Source of the DNA: an uncultured Anaeroplasmataceae bacterium
Lineage (GTDB): Bacteria; Bacillota_I; Bacilli_A; Acholeplasmatales; Anaeroplasmataceae
Length of the DNA stretch: 64,000 nt
Reading direction: 5' to 3'
Assembly (NCBI GenBank): GCA_947629825.1
Contig: CANRFF010000003.1
Span: forward strand, 1-64,000
A program made the position numbers and the translations under genes. Below, piece by piece: positions 43,099 through 52,545 of this stretch. Under the pieces are notes generated by a model, which was not told the DNA's origin, made no database searches, and saw nothing but the letters and a program-made list of their open reading frames with translations. Numbering within the stretch: position 1 is the first letter of the stretch; each line of letters opens with the position of its first letter.

Positions 43099-45538
43099 AT
43101 CCGTTTATGTTGTAATATTTCTTTTTACGTTTTTATTGGGATTGGTGTTATTACGTCACTGTCTCATCGGAGAGTATACCTTTTTATCCAAACTGCAGTT
43201 ATCCGATTTGGTCAGAGCCAATCTGCCGACATATACGATGATTTATGATGAATTTGCAACGGGATTCAATATCTGGCAGTGGGAAATGGGAATCGGTACC
43301 AGTATATTTACCCACGCAGACGTCTTGTTTGATCCGTTCACATATATTTGTTTTTTAGGCGGAAGAGCCAATATCGCCGAAATGATGGGGTGGAGTCTGC
43401 TGATTAAGTTGTGTGCGGAAGCCGTTACCATGGGCGTGTTCCTGAAACATTTCAAACTTGGGGATTTTTCGGTTTTTCTCGGCGGAATTTTGTATGCGTT
43501 TTGCGGATATTCGTTGATTATGGGAAGTAATTTGGCTTTAGGAACGTCTTTGGTTTATTTTCCTTTGGTATTGCTTGGGGTCGAAAAGATGCTTACGGAA
43601 AATAAAAAAGGCGGTCTGTTGTTTGCCTTGTTTTTGGTAGCGATTTATTATTATTACTATTTCTTTATTATCGGAATTTTGTCTTTGGTGTATCTGATTG
43701 CGAGATTGTGGATGATGAAGGCGTCGCCGAAACAATGGAGAAATGCCGTTTTTTCATTGGCGATTTTGGGAATGATTTCCGGTTTATTGAGTGCGTTTAC
43801 CATTTTACCGCAGGCTCTTCTGGTTTTCGGCGGAACCCGGGTCAAGAGCAAAGATGTTCCTTTTGATGTCAATTTGTTTTTGCCGAATCTGGAAGTTTTG
43901 ACCACTTCTTTGTCCCGGATCTTTGCGAATGATATTTTGGGATCGAAAGTCAATGCACAGTATTACGGATACCATAACGACTATTTTCAATTGACTTTCT
44001 TTGTTTCGTGTACGGCGGTGATTTTTATAGTCCAATACGTTCTTTATCACAAAGAACAACGGAAAAAAGTATTCGGAATTGCGATTGCTTCTTTGATTGG
44101 AATTTCTTTCGGGCTTGTGGCCTATTTATTCAATGCCTTTTCCACGATCAATTACCGATGGGCGTTTATTTACAATTTCCTTTTGGTTTTCGGAATGGCG
44201 TTGGGAGTGGATTCCGTTTTGAAAAACGGCGGATTTCATACCAAAAGATTGATTGCGTCGATTGTCGTTTCTTTGTTTGTGATGGGGTATTCCGTTTTAT
44301 CCAGAACGCAGACGACGGATATTTTTAAAGGACATTTAAGTAGTAACAGCGAAGTTTTTTCGGTTGTGATTTACATTTATCTGGCGTTGATTGTGCTGGA
44401 TATGATCTATAAACTCATCAAAGGAAAAATCGGGATAAAAGGATTCCGGATTTCTTTTTCCATTGTACTTCTGGCTCTTTTGAGTCTGGAAATCATGGCG
44501 AATTACAGAACGTGGCTTTCTCCCGACAATTTATCGAAATACGGGCAAGAACCGCAGTTGAATTATGAAGACGGAAGTATGGATGTGATCGCAAACATTC
44601 AAAAAAAGGATCAGAGTTTTTATCGGATCAACAAAACGTTCGATTCGGTGGTTGATGGTGTTACCATTCCTTCTTGTAACGATGCGATGGTACAGAAATA
44701 TTACGGACTGAAGTGTTACAATAGTATCAACAATGCCAACTACATCTATTTTTTACAGTCGGCAGGAGTATATGTTTGTCTTCCGTATAGTGTTTCTCCC
44801 TATAAAGAACAGAATAAAACGCCGTTTGATATTACGGGACAGGATCTGAACTTTATTTGCGGAGTTTACGAACGATATGATCTGATGTGTTATTTGGGCG
44901 TGAAATATTTAATCAGCGATCGCAATATGGATTCGGATCTTCCGCCGTATTTTGAATTGAAAGAAAACAGTCAGGGCTATTTTGTTTATTACAATCATGC
45001 TTATTGTCCGCTGGCATTCAGTAATTCCGGAATCATTTCCTATTCCGAATATTTGAAACTGAATGAAGAATTACGAGGGATTGCCTTATTGAAATATACT
45101 GTTCTTTCCGATGAATTGATGGCGGAAAAACATATCACGTCCGCACAGATTGATGTTGATGTTTCGGAGGATTTGGAAAATCTGGTTTTACAGAAACAAC
45201 AGAATTATAGTGAGATTTCGTTTGCGGAAAATCACATAGAATTCGAAATCGATATGGCCGAAGACGGATATTTGTCGTTGGGAATGCCGTATGATTCGAA
45301 TTGGCAGATTGTGGTTGACGGTAAAAAAGTTCAAACGGAAAAAATCAATTGCGGTCTGTTGGGGGCAGTTACCACCGGCGGACATCATCGGGTGGAAGTT
45401 CGTTATGTCGGAAAAGACTTCATTGCCGGAACGGCGATTTCCGTTGTTACCTTGATCGGCTTGGTCTCTTTCGGTATCTGGTGGCAGTGCAGAAGAAGAA
45501 AAGAATCGGAAGGGGGCGTTCAAGATGGAAATGAGTGA
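43076..45538 (+). CDS. YfhO-family membrane protein
   Basis: An 820-residue protein of the YfhO family (PF09586): DEFATGFNIWQWEMGIGTS, HADVLFDPFTYICF, GFCGY-like AFCGYSLIMGSN, then about twelve membrane segments, an outside domain and a final membrane segment near residues 790-810. YfhO in Firmicutes is linked to glycosylation of lipoteichoic acid. The family is a GT-C-type glycosyltransferase or flippase-like protein. The ATG lies inside the previous gene (23-base overlap), AAAGGAG ribosome binding site. It overlaps the acyltransferase by 14 bases. Confidence 0.87.
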   Translation: MLKTLKNKSVYVVIFLFTFLLGLVLLRHCLIGEYTFLSKLQLSDLVRANLPTYTMIYDEFATGFNIWQWEMGIGTSIFTHADVLFDPFTYICFLGGRANIAEMMGWSLLIKLCAEAVTMGVFLKHFKLGDFSVFLGGILYAFCGYSLIMGSNLALGTSLVYFPLVLLGVEKMLTENKKGGLLFALFLVAIYYYYYFFIIGILSLVYLIARLWMMKASPKQWRNAVFSLAILGMISGLLSAFTILPQALLVFGGTRVKSKDVPFDVNLFLPNLEVLTTSLSRIFANDILGSKVNAQYYGYHNDYFQLTFFVSCTAVIFIVQYVLYHKEQRKKVFGIAIASLIGISFGLVAYLFNAFSTINYRWAFIYNFLLVFGMALGVDSVLKNGGFHTKRLIASIVVSLFVMGYSVLSRTQTTDIFKGHLSSNSEVFSVVIYIYLALIVLDMIYKLIKGKIGIKGFRISFSIVLLALLSLEIMANYRTWLSPDNLSKYGQEPQLNYEDGSMDVIANIQKKDQSFYRINKTFDSVVDGVTIPSCNDAMVQKYYGLKCYNSINNANYIYFLQSAGVYVCLPYSVSPYKEQNKTPFDITGQDLNFICGVYERYDLMCYLGVKYLISDRNMDSDLPPYFELKENSQGYFVYYNHAYCPLAFSNSGIISYSEYLKLNEELRGIALLKYTVLSDELMAEKHITSAQIDVDVSEDLENLVLQKQQNYSEISFAENHIEFEIDMAEDGYLSLGMPYDSNWQIVVDGKKVQTEKINCGLLGAVTTGGHHRVEVRYVGKDFIAGTAISVVTLIGLVSFGIWWQCRRRKESEGGVQDGNE

Positions 45539-46661
45539 AAATCAAAGCGCCGGAATTTTAACGATTGCCCCGAAAAAACAACGAAATTCAACCATTGAAT
45601 TGCTTCGGATTATCTGTATGCTGATTATTGTTGCCCACCACTTTGTCGTTCACGGAGGGGCGATGGAAATAGAAAGCGGAGCCAATCGTATTTTGGCGTA
45701 TCTGTTGATTCCGGGCGGTAAAATTGCATTTTGTTGTTTTATCGCTATCAGTACGTGGTTTTTGTGTGAAAGCCAATTCAAAACCAAAAGATTTTTAAAG
45801 ATATATCTGGAAACGTTGTTTTATTCGGTTTTGTTGACGGTATTGGCCGTTGCCTTGGGGAAAAACATTGACTTTAAAACGGCAATTTCGGTTTGGTTTG
45901 TGATTGCGGGAAACTCTCATGGTTTTGCGGCAGCGTATCTGTTGTTTTACCTGTTCCTTCCGTTTTTGCATAAAATAACCAAAAACATCACCAAAAAGCA
46001 ATTGATTGTTTTGACGGTCTTGTTGTTTTATGCTCAGATTCTTTCGCAAAACTTGGGAATATTTTTTAACTATCGGCAAAGTTTTGCTTCGGAACTGTTA
46101 TTGTTCGTTTTGTTTTATTTCACTTCGCTGACTCTGAAAAGATATCCGCCGAATTTTATTTCTCGGAAGTGGTTGCTCGGAATCATTTTTGTCATCTCCT
46201 GGATTTTGTGCTATGCCCTTTATATTACCAGCAGTAAGAACAACAACAGTACCATTCAATATTTTCTGGATATCTTCCGGGACGAATCGAGTATTTTAAA
46301 TATTGCGGCGGGATATAGTTTATTCTTGTTTTTCAAAGATTTTCAACTCAAACCGAATAAACTCGTCAACCGCATCGCAAGTTGTACGTTTGGCGTTTTG
46401 CTGATTCATGACCACAATATTTTAAGAAACGTTTTCTGGAGTAAAATTTTTCCGGTGAGGGTATGTTTTGCTTTTCCGTTTTATCAATTCGCACTTTGTC
46501 TGATTGGGTTTGTGCTGGCGATTTTTATCGTCTGTGCGCTTTTCGATTATTTCAGACAAGTGGCTTTGGAAAAACCGCTTTTCAATCTTGAAAAATTAAA
46601 TGTTTTTTGCGATCGCATCGATCGTTGGCTCAATGAAGAGAAAGGAAGCAATTGTCAATGA
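45525..46661 (+). CDS. Acyltransferase 3 family membrane protein
   Basis: A 378-residue protein with about ten membrane segments and the acyltransferase 3 start: STIELLRIICMLIIVAHHFVVHGG, whose histidine pair is catalytic. These O-acetylate or otherwise acylate surface glycans. The gene overlaps the YfhO gene before it and the next by ATGA, so its product probably modifies the same glycan that the neighbours build. Confidence 0.88.
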   Translation: MEMSENQSAGILTIAPKKQRNSTIELLRIICMLIIVAHHFVVHGGAMEIESGANRILAYLLIPGGKIAFCCFIAISTWFLCESQFKTKRFLKIYLETLFYSVLLTVLAVALGKNIDFKTAISVWFVIAGNSHGFAAAYLLFYLFLPFLHKITKNITKKQLIVLTVLLFYAQILSQNLGIFFNYRQSFASELLLFVLFYFTSLTLKRYPPNFISRKWLLGIIFVISWILCYALYITSSKNNNSTIQYFLDIFRDESSILNIAAGYSLFLFFKDFQLKPNKLVNRIASCTFGVLLIHDHNILRNVFWSKIFPVRVCFAFPFYQFALCLIGFVLAIFIVCALFDYFRQVALEKPLFNLEKLNVFCDRIDRWLNEEKGSNCQ

Positions 46662-48442
46662 ACAGCAAATCGGAACGAATCTTAAAAACAGCCATTGCTT
46701 TTTTTGTTCTGGTATTATTTTCTTTTGTTGTGAATCGTTTCTTCCGAATTGATTCTTTTGTCGGAGACGATTTGGTTGAATTGAACGATTTCAGAACACT
46801 TTCGTTTGTCGAATTTGTAGGGCGACTTCCTCGGTTCCGGCCATTCAGCAATTTGTTTGTTTATCTGGAGTTATGGATTTGTCGCAATCATATGATCGGT
46901 GTTCAGTTTTATAATATTTTTGCGTTTGCTTTGCTGGGGTTTGTATTTTACCTTGTTTTATATGCTATGACCGATAAATATTTATTATCGTTGTTTTTGG
47001 CGGTTTTAACGGTGACGTCCCGACTTTCCTGGTACAACTCCACACAAATTCTGGGAAGAATGGAAGACATCTGTATCATTTTGGTTTTGTTGATTGTTTA
47101 TGTGCTTTTTCGGTTTTCAAAAAAGCATCACAACGGATTCATTGCGTGGGTATGTCTGTTGTATGCGTTGCTTTTGCTTTCCCACGAGCGGTATTTTATT
47201 ATGGGAATCCCCCTCGTTTTGTTTTTCTTGATTCGGGGAAAGAAAAACGAAAAAATTTACGGAACGTTCGGTCCGCTGGTTGTCTTTGCTTTATATTATT
47301 TTTTAAAAATTGGAATTCTGAAAATTCCATTTGCGATGGATACCGGTGGAACCGATCCGGTATCGATTGATTTTTTCAAAATGATATTGAACGCCTTGAT
47401 CGGTTTGGGAAATATCTTGCAACTTCCGCTGGCACCGGATTATCTGGTGGGGCTTCCGCTTTCGTCAATGGCGTGGCCGCTACAAATCTTTACGTATCTT
47501 GTTTTCGGCGGAATGACATTGCTTTTTCTGTTCTGTTGTGTGAAAATCGTGGTTTTGTTGGTTCATAAAAAATATCAGGAGGCGTTTTCTTTGCCGTTCT
47601 TTCTTTTGGTTATGATTGCATTTTTTCTCGGATCCGTATCGGTTGCCAAAAGAATCGAAATGCGCTTTTTATATTCTTCATTCGTATTGTTGTTGCTTTT
47701 TTTCGGTGTTTCCCTTTCTTCTTGGAACATCACACCGATGAAAACGGTCGTAAAGAAAGGTGCGGTGGCAGTGTTTTCTTTGGTACTGGTTTTTCATTTT
47801 GTGATGATTGCGAATGCCAAACCGTTTTACTATATCGTGCAAGATAATTCGTGGGGAAACGTTTATTATCGGGAAATCTATCGGAAAAACGCAGAAGAAT
47901 TGAAAAACAAAAAATTGATTTGCATTTGGGACGAAGCCGAACGGACAAGAACCAATCTGGATCTTTATTTGAAACAATTCGATTTGCCGTACGGATTTGA
48001 AATTTATAATGATTCAGAAGAGTTTGATTTGCTTTCTTTTTTGAATGAACATGCGGAAAATCAAATCATTGTACGGAATCATAACGGAACCATTCAGACG
48101 ATTTCTCCCCGGAATACGAAATTGAATTTGTCAAACGTCTGGTTGGAAGGCGAAGAAAATGAATTCGTCGGGTACAGTGAAACGGGAGAAATTACATTGG
48201 AGTTTCGTATTCCGAGCGACGCTTTTGCGAATATGAAATATCATATCTGTATCAATGATGAAGAAGTACCTCAAAAGGAAAACTTCGAAAGCAATCAAAA
48301 CTATCAATATCAAATTTCATCGATTGAAAAAAATCGGTATTTCAAACTGACGATTCGCTGTGAACAACCATATTGTCCGGCGGATCACGGGCAAGCGGAT
48401 ATTCGACAGTTGGCAATGTATGTTGTGTCTTTGGAAAGTTGA
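46658..48442 (+). CDS. Multi-spanning membrane protein, GT-C-like, beta-rich tail
   Basis: Family not recognised. The 594-residue protein has ~12 membrane segments over residues 1-395 (an early acidic pair SFVGDDLVELNDF, as in GT-C enzymes) and a C-terminal outside domain of about 200 residues that ends in a beta-sandwich-like part (NMKYHICINDEEVPQ...FKLTIRCEQPY). ATGA overlap with the acyltransferase; AAAGGAAG ribosome binding site. ATG 46652 is an alternative two codons earlier. Confidence 0.75.
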   Translation: MNSKSERILKTAIAFFVLVLFSFVVNRFFRIDSFVGDDLVELNDFRTLSFVEFVGRLPRFRPFSNLFVYLELWICRNHMIGVQFYNIFAFALLGFVFYLVLYAMTDKYLLSLFLAVLTVTSRLSWYNSTQILGRMEDICIILVLLIVYVLFRFSKKHHNGFIAWVCLLYALLLLSHERYFIMGIPLVLFFLIRGKKNEKIYGTFGPLVVFALYYFLKIGILKIPFAMDTGGTDPVSIDFFKMILNALIGLGNILQLPLAPDYLVGLPLSSMAWPLQIFTYLVFGGMTLLFLFCCVKIVVLLVHKKYQEAFSLPFFLLVMIAFFLGSVSVAKRIEMRFLYSSFVLLLLFFGVSLSSWNITPMKTVVKKGAVAVFSLVLVFHFVMIANAKPFYYIVQDNSWGNVYYREIYRKNAEELKNKKLICIWDEAERTRTNLDLYLKQFDLPYGFEIYNDSEEFDLLSFLNEHAENQIIVRNHNGTIQTISPRNTKLNLSNVWLEGEENEFVGYSETGEITLEFRIPSDAFANMKYHICINDEEVPQKENFESNQNYQYQISSIEKNRYFKLTIRCEQPYCPADHGQADIRQLAMYVVSLES

Positions 48443-48488
48443 TGAATTTCTCGGAAATGGTTCGAAAAAGGTTCAAAAAACCGAAAGT

Positions 48489-48517
48489 TTGATAATTTTG
48501 GGAAAACATGTTATAAT
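48489..48517 (+). promoter_or_regulatory. Promoter of the membrane-protein/GT87 pair
   Basis: TTGATA, 17 bases, TATAAT, 24 bases before the ATG at 48541. No G-run here. Confidence 0.75.
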
Positions 48518-48540
48518 GACTCAAAATCAGAGGTGAAGCC

Positions 48541-50136
48541 ATGAAAACATTTTTGCGCACAAACAGATATCAACTGTTGTTTATTTTCTTTTTGCTGGCG
48601 TTTTTCATTTTGGGTGTTACATTAAAAGTGTTCCAGCAAACAGATGAATATTATGAACTGGCGTTTTATTCGGAAAAACTTTTGTATTTGTCTCATGGGG
48701 ATTGGAAACAGTTTTTTTTCACTTCTGTATTTTCTTATGAAAACAGTTTATTTTATAACCTGTTGTTGATGATCTTTCGCTCGCACTTACCATCGTTTAT
48801 CAATGTCTTCGGTATTCTGGTGGATATTTTATTGTTTTTGACGCTTTCTCTTTTTCCGATATTCAAAAAGAATAAGACGATTTGGTTTCTGGTCATTTAT
48901 TTTATCGGAATTTATGATCTGGCATTGAATGACTTGTATGCCTTTTTCATTGAAACGAAATTAACGATTTTAATGTATTCGCTATTGTATTTGTTTTATC
49001 GGAAAAACAGCAAATTTACGTTGGCTTACGAAATATTTTTGACCATATTTTTCTTTTCTGTTTTTTTGGTTTTTGTATTTGCGTATCATTTGATTTTTTC
49101 CAAAGAAAGAAAACAATATATTCTCTTCGGATCTTTATTGGGACTTTATTTGCTGGCCTTTGTTTTTTGGATTCATCCGACGTTTCAAATGAATGTCGAT
49201 TGGATCAAAACTTGTTTTGTGCCGGTGTTTGACTATCATCCGATTGGACTTCCGTCTTTACTCTACTGGCACTTATTCAATCTGGTATTTTTCTTGGTTT
49301 TCATTTTATCGCTGGTTTTTATCTTTTGTTATCATCCGAAAAAATATTCTTTGGGTTTTGTCATCTTTTTTATCGCCCTGATCGGATATGCTTCTACGAC
49401 CAATGCCCGTCCGGAGACGGCGGTGTTATTGAAACATTATTTTCTGGCTTTCTTTTTGATGATGATGTATCTGACGGAAGAACAATATCTTCAAACGGAA
49501 AAAATGAATTTATTTAACGATCGGAAATTGCATTTTTCTCTGATGCGCTTGTTTTTCCCTTTCGTTTGTTGCCTCTTTGTTTTGGGCTTTTCTTCCGTTT
49601 CTGTTCAATCGGAAAGTCCGGATTCCTTTATGTATAAAATAAAATATGACAGTGAATATAATGTGGATACCCACCGTGTGGAACACAATCCTTTTGGACT
49701 GGAATTCGGCGACTATAAGCAAAAATTGGAATCGTTTGGAATTTCTTTGGATTATTGTCTGGAAGAACATATGGAATACGGAAGTTTTAAAAACGAAGAC
49801 ATTTTTGTATATGGCTTTGGAAAAGCAGAAGATTCCAACGGAAGCAGATGGACGGAAAATGACAGTGCGGTGAATATGTTCGGTCGAAGAGGAGACTCCT
49901 TGTTGGTTTCTCTCTATATGCCTTTGGATCAAGCACCGTTCGAATTTAAAATTCTGGTAGATAATTGCGAAGTTTATCAGGGGATTACCAAAGACGGCAG
50001 TCAGAATATCATTGTCCCATTGGATATTACCGACGGGAATCATATCATCAAATTCGAATGTCTCGATATCAAAGAATCGTCTTACTGTCTATATGTAACC
50101 AACATTGTCTTGGCAAATCCGGCATTTTTAGGGTAA
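48541..50136 (+). CDS. Multi-spanning membrane protein with beta-rich tail
   Basis: Family not recognised. The 531-residue protein has about ten membrane segments through residue ~360 and a ~160-residue outside tail that looks beta-rich (SLLVSLYMPLDQAPFEFKIL...NHIIKFECLDIKESSY). DEYYELAFYSEKL after the first segment resembles the first-loop acidic motif of GT-C enzymes. AGAGGTG ribosome binding site. Thirteen bases separate it from the GT87 gene. Confidence 0.75.
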   Translation: MKTFLRTNRYQLLFIFFLLAFFILGVTLKVFQQTDEYYELAFYSEKLLYLSHGDWKQFFFTSVFSYENSLFYNLLLMIFRSHLPSFINVFGILVDILLFLTLSLFPIFKKNKTIWFLVIYFIGIYDLALNDLYAFFIETKLTILMYSLLYLFYRKNSKFTLAYEIFLTIFFFSVFLVFVFAYHLIFSKERKQYILFGSLLGLYLLAFVFWIHPTFQMNVDWIKTCFVPVFDYHPIGLPSLLYWHLFNLVFFLVFILSLVFIFCYHPKKYSLGFVIFFIALIGYASTTNARPETAVLLKHYFLAFFLMMMYLTEEQYLQTEKMNLFNDRKLHFSLMRLFFPFVCCLFVLGFSSVSVQSESPDSFMYKIKYDSEYNVDTHRVEHNPFGLEFGDYKQKLESFGISLDYCLEEHMEYGSFKNEDIFVYGFGKAEDSNGSRWTENDSAVNMFGRRGDSLLVSLYMPLDQAPFEFKILVDNCEVYQGITKDGSQNIIVPLDITDGNHIIKFECLDIKESSYCLYVTNIVLANPAFLG

Positions 50137-50149
50137 AGAGGTGGAAAAA

Positions 50150-51349
50150 ATGAAAAAGAAATCACTTTATATTTATTGCGGATTATTGATTTTTTCCAGT
50201 ATCCTCTTTTTGATTACAATCAACACAATCAGTAAAAATTTTTATGATGCGTTTTTGGTTGCTTCCAGCGGTGGAGTCAGCGGGGACGATCGGTTTATGG
50301 ATTTTTTCAATTCGATCCGTGATGCCCGGGACGGAAGAGTTTATGACCAAAGAGGAGTGATTTATCCGGCATTGATCAATTGTTTTTTCTGGGGAGTTTC
50401 AGTCTGTCTTCCGTTTTTGGACGAAGGTTGGGGAGTTCCCGAAATGCATGCTTCGGCGGCAAGCCATATTGCGTATATTGCTTTTATTGCGCTTTGTGTC
50501 CTGTTTTATTGGATTATTTTAAGTAAGGCTTTTCCTCAACAGAAAAAAATGAAACTTTTACTGTTTTCGGCGACGTTCCTTTCGATGCCGATGTTATGGG
50601 CACTGGAAAGAGGGAATGTATTGATTGCCTCTGTTCTCTGTGTGATTTCTTTTATTCTTTTAAAAGATCACGAGAATAAAAAGATCAGAGAATTGGGATT
50701 TGTTTTATTGGCGGTTGCGACAGCGATCAAAATCTATCCGGCACTTTTCGTTTTATTGTTGTTGTTTGAAAAACGATACAAAGAATTGATCCGGACAGCG
50801 ATCTACATCTTCGTTCTTTTGATTTTACCGTTTGTTTTTTACGACGGATATACGGGATTGGCTTATGTGGCGAAAAGCATTTTCAGATTTGTGGATTTCC
50901 ATAATATCAAAGAAAGTCAGGCGTATGCCACCAGTTTGGCGGAATATTTGAAAAGATTTCAGATTACTCTTCCGTCGGCGGCAATTCTTTTAACGTATGT
51001 TTTTTATGTGATTTTATTGATTTTCAGTAAAAAAACCTATGCAAAATGTTTGATGATCACCTTAATTATTTTGAATATGTCCGGAAGTCAGATCATTTAT
51101 AATTCATTATATCTGTTGATTCCGATTATGGCGCTTTTCAAGGAAAAAGAATTGAACATTTTCGATTTGCTGATTTTTATCGTTTTGGGTTTTACGCAAT
51201 TTTTAAATGCCATTCCGCTTTCTTTTTTGAAAACCGATTACTTATTATGGAATAACTCGATATTCTATCTGATTGTCGCATTGTCTTTTTTGGTTGGTGT
51301 GAACATCGTGGTGGAACGGTGTCGAAGAAAACCACTCGCTCAGTCCTGA
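50150..51349 (+). CDS. GT87-family membrane glycosyltransferase
   Basis: A 399-residue polytopic protein matching the GT87/DUF2029 family: DFFNSIRDARDGRVYDQRGVIYP, LWALERGNVLIASVLCVISF, VATAIKIYPALFVLLLL. These GT-C enzymes use polyprenyl-phosphate sugars to add mannose-like residues outside the cell. The start 50150 is chosen because AGAGGTGG precedes it; a GTG at 50141 lies inside that ribosome binding site. Confidence 0.85.
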   Translation: MKKKSLYIYCGLLIFSSILFLITINTISKNFYDAFLVASSGGVSGDDRFMDFFNSIRDARDGRVYDQRGVIYPALINCFFWGVSVCLPFLDEGWGVPEMHASAASHIAYIAFIALCVLFYWIILSKAFPQQKKMKLLLFSATFLSMPMLWALERGNVLIASVLCVISFILLKDHENKKIRELGFVLLAVATAIKIYPALFVLLLLFEKRYKELIRTAIYIFVLLILPFVFYDGYTGLAYVAKSIFRFVDFHNIKESQAYATSLAEYLKRFQITLPSAAILLTYVFYVILLIFSKKTYAKCLMITLIILNMSGSQIIYNSLYLLIPIMALFKEKELNIFDLLIFIVLGFTQFLNAIPLSFLKTDYLLWNNSIFYLIVALSFLVGVNIVVERCRRKPLAQS

Positions 51350-51435
51350 CAAAAAAAGAGAGAATCTTTTGTTTTTAAATGTAGGGATAACCATTTTTCA
51401 AATGAAGCGAATAAACCAAAGGAAAGGGAAAATAT

Positions 51436-52200
51436 ATGAAGAACCGGTTCAGAATCTTTTTTCGAATGTTTTTATTTTTGTTGACAGTCATCGGATGTTT
51501 CGGTTGTCAATCGCCAAATTCGCAAACAAAAGAGATAGATTTTTCACAGATGACGTATGTGGCTCTCGGCGACAGTATTACCTATGGAGCCGACAATTCT
51601 TTGGGATATTTGCCGATGGAGTTTCCGTATTGTGAACTTGTCAAAGAAGAATTGGGATTGAAAAAAGTAATCAATTACGGTGCAAACGGAACGTATCTGA
51701 CCGACTATAAAGAAGACGGAAGTGCGATGGTGATTCGCTATAAAGAGATGGAAGATCAGGCCGATATTGTCAGTGTTTTGGGTGGAATCAATGATTTTTG
51801 CGAAGGGGACGGAAAACAAACTTCCGTTTCATTGGGAACGATTGAGGATCGAAATCCGAAAAGTATTTATGGTGCTTTGAATCTCCTTGCGGAAGGATTA
51901 AAAGAAAAGTATCCGCAGGCGTTTATCTTTTTTATGACGCCGATGACGGTAACACCGCCACATTATCCGCCGGTTATTTCTTACTCGCTGGAACGATTGG
52001 TTCAAGCGATGATCGAAGTTGCGGAAAAGCAGAATCTTCCCGTGTTGGATTTATATCGGGATTGTCCTTTTGAAGAAGAGATGTCAAAAGAGAATAGCGA
52101 CGGCATTCATCCGTCTCAAGAATTCGTAAAAAACGAATTGGCACCGCTGATTTCGGAGTTTATCCGAAAAAACTATAATGCGACAAAAAAAGCGGATTAA
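51436..52200 (+). CDS. SGNH/GDSL-hydrolase lipoprotein
   Basis: A 254-residue secreted lipoprotein with signal and lipobox LTVIGC. The SGNH blocks are visible: ALGDSITYG (Ser nucleophile), INYGANG, GGINDFCEG (Asn) and SDGIHPSQEF (Asp and His). Such hydrolases remove acyl groups, commonly acetyl, from glycans, so it may counter the acyltransferase at 45525. AAAGGAAAGGG ribosome binding site. Stand-alone; a long hairpin terminator lies at 52377. Confidence 0.9.
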   Translation: MKNRFRIFFRMFLFLLTVIGCFGCQSPNSQTKEIDFSQMTYVALGDSITYGADNSLGYLPMEFPYCELVKEELGLKKVINYGANGTYLTDYKEDGSAMVIRYKEMEDQADIVSVLGGINDFCEGDGKQTSVSLGTIEDRNPKSIYGALNLLAEGLKEKYPQAFIFFMTPMTVTPPHYPPVISYSLERLVQAMIEVAEKQNLPVLDLYRDCPFEEEMSKENSDGIHPSQEFVKNELAPLISEFIRKNYNATKKAD

Positions 52201-52376
52201 AGGAAGACTGCAGATTTTTGTTGTTTTATTCCGAAATACCGACAGAATGGAATTCTCTTTATCGTTTCTTTGGTTTTTATTCATTTTGCAGGCAATATGA
52301 CAAGCACGGAATTTCTGAAAAAGAGACGGCAGAATGAAAGATTTTTAAAAATATTAGATATATAAGAATAAGATTG

Positions 52377-52439
52377 CGCATCAAAACAGTGTATATGAAA
52401 TGTGATAAGAATATACGTTGTATAAAGATGCGTTTTTTT
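52377..52439 (+). terminator. Long-stem terminator ahead of the third poly-G promoter
   Basis: CGCATC pairs with GATGCG and an inner ACAGTGTATAT pairs with ATATACGTTGT (two G-U), followed by seven Ts. It separates the GDSL gene from the next unit. Confidence 0.6.
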
Positions 52440-52492
52440 GTTGTGACAAGTGGGATTTCAACGAACTTTTTTTGCGTTTCGCACGGTTGCTC

Positions 52493-52518
52493 TTGACATA
52501 GGGGGGGGGTGTTATAAT
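52493..52518 (+). promoter_or_regulatory. Poly-G promoter 3 (candidate phase-variable)
   Basis: TTGACA at 52493-52498 and TATAAT at 52513-52518, with only 14 bases between, of which nine are Gs (52501-52509). Three more Gs would make 17. In this sequence state the promoter would be expected to be weak or off. Confidence 0.8.
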
Positions 52519-52545
52519 ACGGGCGTAAGAAAGAAGGGACCCGTT

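Noticed and set aside
52450-52545. Upstream start codon extending the GT-C-like protein
   Set aside because: The extra 32 codons run through the -35, the G-run and the -10, and there is no ribosome binding site. ATG 52546 has one.
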